A stretch of DNA of 64,000 bases from Promerops cafer (lineage: Eukaryota; Chordata; Aves; Passeriformes; Nectariniidae), in assembly GCA_013398275.1 (NCBI GenBank), contig VZSE01012461.1, positions 83,127 through 147,126 of the forward strand. The letters are read 5' to 3'. The notes beneath the pieces were generated by a model. It had not been told where the DNA came from. It was given only the letters and a program-made list of their open reading frames with translations, and did not search any database. This document shows positions 60,200-64,000 of the stretch, one piece after another. Positions within the stretch are counted from its first letter, which is position 1. Every line of letters starts with the position of its first letter. Made by a program: the position numbers and the translations under genes.

Positions 60200-61480
60200 A
60201 CTGTGAATACAGCCATACAAAATTAGTACAAGTTGAACATTTGCAAAACTTTCAAGCACGGGCAGGGGCTGCTGCTTGCTTGCAACATCCCATGAAAGTT
60301 TCTCTCTCGTTCCAGGCAGGGACGAGATGAGCTTTGCTGGGCAGGCAGAGGGGACCAGGACACTGTGGTCACCCAACCCAAAATCTTCCTGTCCCCCTGG
60401 CCTGGGGGTCTGGGGCAGTGCTAGCAATATGTGATGTGCTGCAGGGGTGCAGAATAAAATGCTTCCTTGTCTGGTTCCTGGGCACAAGCTCGGGCACTAC
60501 CAGAGGAAAGAAGGGTTGGGTGAGCCAAAGGGACATCTGTCCCTGGCTCTGGGCTGAGGGATCTCCTGCTCTGGAGCTGGGGGCTGCACACCCAGACTGG
60601 GAGGCATTTACTGTTATATAGATAGGTTTTGGGGGGGGGAAAAGGAAAAAAAAAAAAAGAGTAAGAAACAAGAAATAAAGAGAGAAGTAGAGAAAGAGAG
60701 GAAGAGAGAAAGAAAGGAAGGAAAATCTGATACTGCCCTGAGCTTGAAGGGACAGACTTCATACTAACTCTAGGAGCAAGTAACTCCTTTTCTGAAAGGT
60801 TTATTTTCGTCCCTCAGAATCACCAATTGCTTCCCAAATTTGGACACCCTCAGGTGCCACGTTCTGGCTGGGGCTGGGAGGTGGAGGGATCACCCAGCAC
60901 CGACAGTGAGGGCTGAAAGCCAGCCCAGCCCGTGGAGACTGACAGGGGCTCCATGGCCGGGGTTTGGGGGGAACAAGCTGGGGAGAGCACCGGGAGGTTT
61001 TACTAGATTGACCCAGCTGGACCCTGAGACTGCTCAGGGCTGGGGCAGGACTGGCACACAGCTGAGCCTGGACGTGGCTTTCTGGGTGGGGACAGAGGTG
61101 CTGCCACGCACTTCATCACTCCTGAAGCAGTGACTGCCCATGCATGCAGGTGAAGGTGGCTGTGGGTGCAGGAGCGAGTGTGAGTGCGAGCAAGTGCCTG
61201 AGGTGCCCAGGATGATGTTCACAACTCTTCTCCCTTCCCTGCAAATCCACCAGTACCTCAGCAGAGCAACCCCGAATTTCCAAGCGTGCTGTGTGGCAGC
61301 ACCGTGCACGGTGAGCTGTTGTCCCACCCTGCTCCCCTGGATCGGGGATGGGCAGGGGACCCTCTTGTCACTCCACAGAGTCCACAGCAAAGACCGCGTG
61401 TGCGAAGAGCCTCGGGGGTGTCCCAGGCCCGGCTGGGGGCAACCCTCGTGCACAGCAGCCCCGCATCCATGCATACTAAG
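60200..61480. other. Intervening noncoding DNA
   Basis: GC-richer noncoding DNA between two motif-dense blocks. Apart from the purine tract at 60632-60724, no feature is recognised. Confidence 0.5.
60632..60724. repeat. Polypurine tract
   Basis: G9, then A-rich runs and GAGA/GGAAG words for about 90 bp with very few pyrimidines. Such tracts can form triplex DNA; the opposite strand gives meaningless Phe/Leu/Ser-rich ORFs. Confidence 0.85.
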
Positions 61481-61489
61481 TAAAGCAAG

Positions 61490-61810
61490 GAATACATAGA
61501 TTTTGCCTATCTGCCGATCAAACGCGGAGATCTGCTCTGGTAAATGATGCATTAGATGCGGTGGCTGTATTTGTTGTGTGAGTTTTGAAAGGGTTCCGAT
61601 AATCTGGAAGCGAGAGATAAGGAACACCATTTATTCAGCAGCACTTTGGAACCAATTTTCAACCCTGTTCAACCCCATTCTCCAGCAGCCTCCAGGAGCC
61701 CAGGAGATAAGGATTGGGCTATTCATTATCTTCACAAGGAACAAAGATTAGCTAGCAGAGATGAAAAATTACCCCTGGATAGTAATAATAAGGAAGCTAA
61801 CCTGGAGAGC
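61490..61810. promoter_or_regulatory. Candidate GATA2 upstream enhancer with GATA cluster
   Basis: AT-rich, motif-dense block. GATAAT at 61599-61604, AGATAAGG at 61616-61623, AGATAAGG again at 61705-61712 and TTATCT at 61727-61732 give four GATA motifs in about 135 bp, followed by a SOX-like AACAAAG (61740-61746). It lies roughly 2.2 kb left of the terminal CpG island. GATA factors are known to regulate Gata2 itself through upstream GATA clusters in mammals; equivalence is inferred. Confidence 0.45.
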
Positions 61811-61869
61811 TGCTGAGCCTATATTCTCCTTGCTGCTGGTGCTGCTTCTTCTCTTTTAAAATTCTTTCC

Positions 61870-61976
61870 CTCTTTTTTTTTTTTTTTTTTAATCAATATT
61901 GAAAAGCTTGGGTTTTTTTTTTTCTTTCTTTTTCTTCTTTTTTCCTTTTTCTTTTTCTTTTTTTTTTTTTTTTAAT
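61870..61976. repeat. Polypyrimidine tract
   Basis: T-rich runs with interspersed C for about 100 bp, broken near 61893-61910 by AATCAATATTGAAAAGC. Simple sequence; the interruption contains the palindrome CAATATTG. Confidence 0.85.
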
Positions 61977-62159
61977 GGGGGAGGAAATCTTCCCCCACCG
62001 TCTATCATATTTTTCAATATGATATGGTTGTTACCGTGAAAGAGAGCAGAGCACGGTCCCCCTTCCTCCTAGACTTTCAGATGACATCTTTAGTACGAAA
62101 GCTTAACAGGAAAGAAAAACATCCTTCTCTTCCAGCAGGCATGAGGGGAAAATCCTGAC

Positions 62160-62465
62160 TCCCTGCCCCTCCGACCCCCAATGTCTCTGGTGGCACGTGG
62201 AGGGGTGACCCGGCTGTCCCGGGACAGCGCGGCTGGAGAGCAGGCACAGCGCGGCGAGGCTCGGGTGGGCGCTGCTCCGGTCTCAGCCCCCTGAGCCCCC
62301 GGCTCGCACACCCCCGCCTGACCCCGCCTGGGGAAAAATCTGCAGCCTTCAAACCCCACTTTTCCCGTAGTTTTTCCGCCTGAACGACAGTTCCTCGTTC
62401 TGGACTCGTTCGGTGCAGGGCGATCCCAGGACGCGGCTGCCGACGGCGTCTCCCTCTTCCTGGGC
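62160..62465. promoter_or_regulatory. CpG island
   Basis: CpG-rich block with GGGACAGCGCGGC, CACAGCGCGGCGAGGC and GCGGCTGCCGACGGCG, about 1.6 kb before the window end. Minus-strand ORFs here have no recognised domains. It may serve a transcript divergent from GATA2 or be part of the same unmethylated domain. Confidence 0.5.
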
Positions 62466-62628
62466 ACAAGGGAAAAAAGAGGGCATATATGTATGTATGT
62501 ATTTTAATACCACATTCTTTTGTATTTTTCCCCTGCATAAATCTGGTGATGTATCTTCTCTCAGAGGATGAAGGGTAATACAGGAGGAGTAATTAAAACA
62601 CTTACTTTGGAAATGGGCTGCGTGGGGC

Positions 62629-62643
62629 TGATAAGAATTATCT
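62629..62643. promoter_or_regulatory. Palindromic double GATA site
   Basis: GATAAGAATTATC at 62630-62642 is an inverted repeat of GATAA with a 3-bp spacer, flanked as TGATAAG and TTATCT. Palindromic GATA sites bind a GATA factor with both zinc fingers engaged. It lies about 1.3 kb left of the terminal CpG island. Confidence 0.5.
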
Positions 62644-62879
62644 GCCGCATATCAAGGACCCTTTTTCCCCCCGAACCATATCACAAAGACAGACAGAAAA
62701 TGCCAGCAGAATAGGATCCCCCCCTCCTTTTCCCTGCTCACATTTTTACCTCCATTATGATGATAATTCCTTTCCCGCGAAACTTTTCTCCTTCCCTTCC
62801 CTAACCGTATTTCGTTCCCCCACCACCCGCAGGGCCCCCACTGGACGGTCTGGCCTTTTATTTCTGTATTAATATGGTT

Positions 62880-63020
62880 TTCCTGCAGCCTCGGGCGGGG
62901 GTCCCGTCTGTTCCCCCCTGGGGAGAACCGCGCCGCACCCCCCGAGCCGCCTCGACGCGGCCCCCGCGGCCCCGGCGCCCGTCACCCCATCCAGGCAGCG
63001 GGCGCTGGGTGAGGGAAGCC
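62880..63020. promoter_or_regulatory. CpG island patch
   Basis: CpG-dense segment (CTCGACGCGGCCCCCGCGGC) beside AT-rich complex sequence; part of the mosaic upstream of the presumed GATA2 promoter. Confidence 0.45.
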
Positions 63021-63119
63021 CCCAGCCCCGTACACACACAGGAAAATACCCGGCAGGTGAGGACTGCCAAGCCAGGGCTGGGGCGCGCAAGCATTTCCGA
63101 AAACATTCGTTCTGGCTGG

Positions 63120-63250
63120 ATTTCTTAGTGCTCTACGAAATACGTATTTTACCGGCTCTTTCCTAGCTATAGCAACGATTCGTCGCGTAATATCTGCTTG
63201 TGCCTCTCCCAGCTTCTCCGCTGCCCCACTTACGTGCAGGTGCATAGCCC
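63120..63250. promoter_or_regulatory. AT-rich, CpG-retaining candidate element
   Basis: Contains the perfect 12-bp palindrome AAATACGTATTT (63138-63149) and several CpGs in otherwise AT-rich sequence (ACGATTCGTCGCGTAATATC). CpGs that survive in AT-rich DNA suggest long-term lack of methylation or selective constraint. Confidence 0.4.
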
Positions 63251-63519
63251 GAAAGGCTGAATTTGGAAGGGAAAGGTGTCAGAAGAAACATAAGGTTGGT
63301 CAATGGGAAAAAAAAATCCAGGACTCCCAAAGCAATTCCTTCACTAGAGAGGGAAAGAATATTAATACGACTAGGAGTAATTTATAGGAATAATTGATCC
63401 TACGAAGCGGCTTCCCCCAGCCCACCTTCCTTGGGATCAGAGGAAGAAACGAGAGGCTCGGGAGAGGCTGGGGCTGCGGCGCCCGCCGCGCCGGAGCCCG
63501 GTTTCCCAGCGCCTGGGAT

Positions 63520-63725
63520 GTGAGTGCGTGTTGTTGGTATAATATCAATTCATTTAAAATATGAAAGTCAAGTCGCGTAGACTGTGACAGCAACCGTAAC
63601 AAAAGGTGCAAGCAACAGACAATGTGATGTGCTTGTACAGATATTGTAATGATGCAAATGAAGTGGAGGGGACGAGCTGCCGTATTATGTACATAAATAC
63701 ACAGTGGCTCGCTGTGCCATCCGTG
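63520..63725. promoter_or_regulatory. Candidate proximal element with octamer site
   Basis: AT-rich complex block just before the purine tract and terminal CpG island. It includes the POU octamer ATGCAAAT (63652-63659), AAGTCAAGTCGCGTAGACTG and TATTATGTACATAAATAC. Presumed upstream promoter region of GATA2. Confidence 0.4.
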
Positions 63726-63726
63726 A

Positions 63727-63840
63727 ATGCAGGAGAGTGAGAGAGAGAAGGGGAGGGAAAGAAGGGAGAGAGGAAAGGAGAGGGAGGGAGGAGGGAGGAA
63801 GGGAAGGGGGGAAGGAGGGAAGAGAGGGAAAAAAAAAGGG
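63727..63840. repeat. Polypurine (GA-rich) tract
   Basis: About 110 bp of almost pure G and A on the plus strand (GAGAGAGA, GGGAGGAGGGAGG, A8) immediately upstream of the terminal CpG island. GA-rich tracts near vertebrate promoters can bind GAGA-type or MAZ/ZNF factors and can form triplexes. Confidence 0.85.
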
Positions 63841-64000
63841 CTCAGCTCGAAACTGCTGCCAGTTCTCAGCAGCGCGCGCGGCGGCAGCCCCTCCGCCGGG
63901 TTGCGCGCACCCTCCGCCCGCGGCAGAGCTGCCGCTCCCGTCGCGGGCAGGCGGGGAGGCTCTGGCGGCCGGACCCTCCCCAGCCCGCGGAGCGGCCCCG
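63841..64000 (+). promoter_or_regulatory. Terminal CpG island, presumed GATA2 distal promoter or first exon
   Basis: Very CpG-rich sequence (CAGCGCGCGCGGCGGCAGCC, TTGCGCGCACCC) running off the window edge. In vertebrates the gene downstream of RPN1 on the same strand is GATA2, which has a distal untranslated first exon in a CpG island. No GATA2 coding sequence is present, so the label is synteny-based and the strand is assumed. Confidence 0.45.

Noticed and set aside
61034..61630. 198-codon minus-strand ORF upstream of the presumed GATA2 promoter
   Set aside because: Crosses the GATA-motif block and has no domain; not GATA2 sequence.
63841..64000. GATA2 coding sequence
   Set aside because: No zinc-finger or N-terminal GATA2 coding sequence is visible; only CpG-rich DNA.

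Overview
The window is nuclear DNA of a bird. CR1 retrotransposon 3' ends are the only recognisable interspersed repeats, including one with the avian tail motif ATTCTGTGATTCTATG. Introns are short, promoters are GC-rich with CpG islands, and a complete 10-exon gene reads as vertebrate ribophorin I. No species can be named from the sequence alone.

Only one protein-coding gene can be read in full: RPN1 on the + strand (coding exons 15526-22749, 596 residues). It encodes the ER-membrane ribophorin I subunit of the oligosaccharyltransferase that N-glycosylates nascent proteins. Its promoter is a CpG island with three spaced CCGCCATC motifs, and its poly(A) signals lie at 23040-23147. In vertebrates RPN1 is flanked by RAB7A (divergent) and GATA2 (downstream, same strand). 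Two features fit that order. A CpG-island promoter at about 3.04-3.90 kb looks like the minus-strand RAB7A promoter; no RAB7A coding exon is in the window. CpG-rich DNA at 59.4-64.0 kb looks like the upstream regulatory region and possibly the distal promoter of GATA2; no GATA2 coding sequence is in the window. Both assignments rest on synteny.

Layout: 1-3.0 kb, probable RAB7A intron 1 with a CR1; 3.0-3.9 kb, probable RAB7A promoter with a 52-base assembly gap; 3.9-15.1 kb, intergenic, with a CR1 and an unexplained CpG-island promoter-like block at 10.36-10.80 kb that carries an ATG and a consensus splice donor; 15.1-23.2 kb, RPN1; 23.2-59.4 kb, gene-poor DNA with a CR1 fragment, scattered CpG-rich patches, AT-rich motif-bearing segments, a two-copy 100-bp repeat and one unusual 92-codon ORF; 59.4-64.0 kb, alternating CpG-rich and AT-rich blocks with clustered GATA motifs, an X-box, an octamer and long purine/pyrimidine tracts.

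The 23-64 kb interval corresponds to the mammalian RPN1-GATA2 interval that carries the distal GATA2 haematopoietic enhancer, which is hijacked in inv(3)/t(3;3) leukaemia. The most interesting content is therefore regulatory: GATA clusters at 59.66, 61.60-61.73 and 62.63 kb, and a candidate distal enhancer near 37.6-38.2 kb. Conservation could not be tested here, so all enhancer calls are inferences from motifs, base composition and position.
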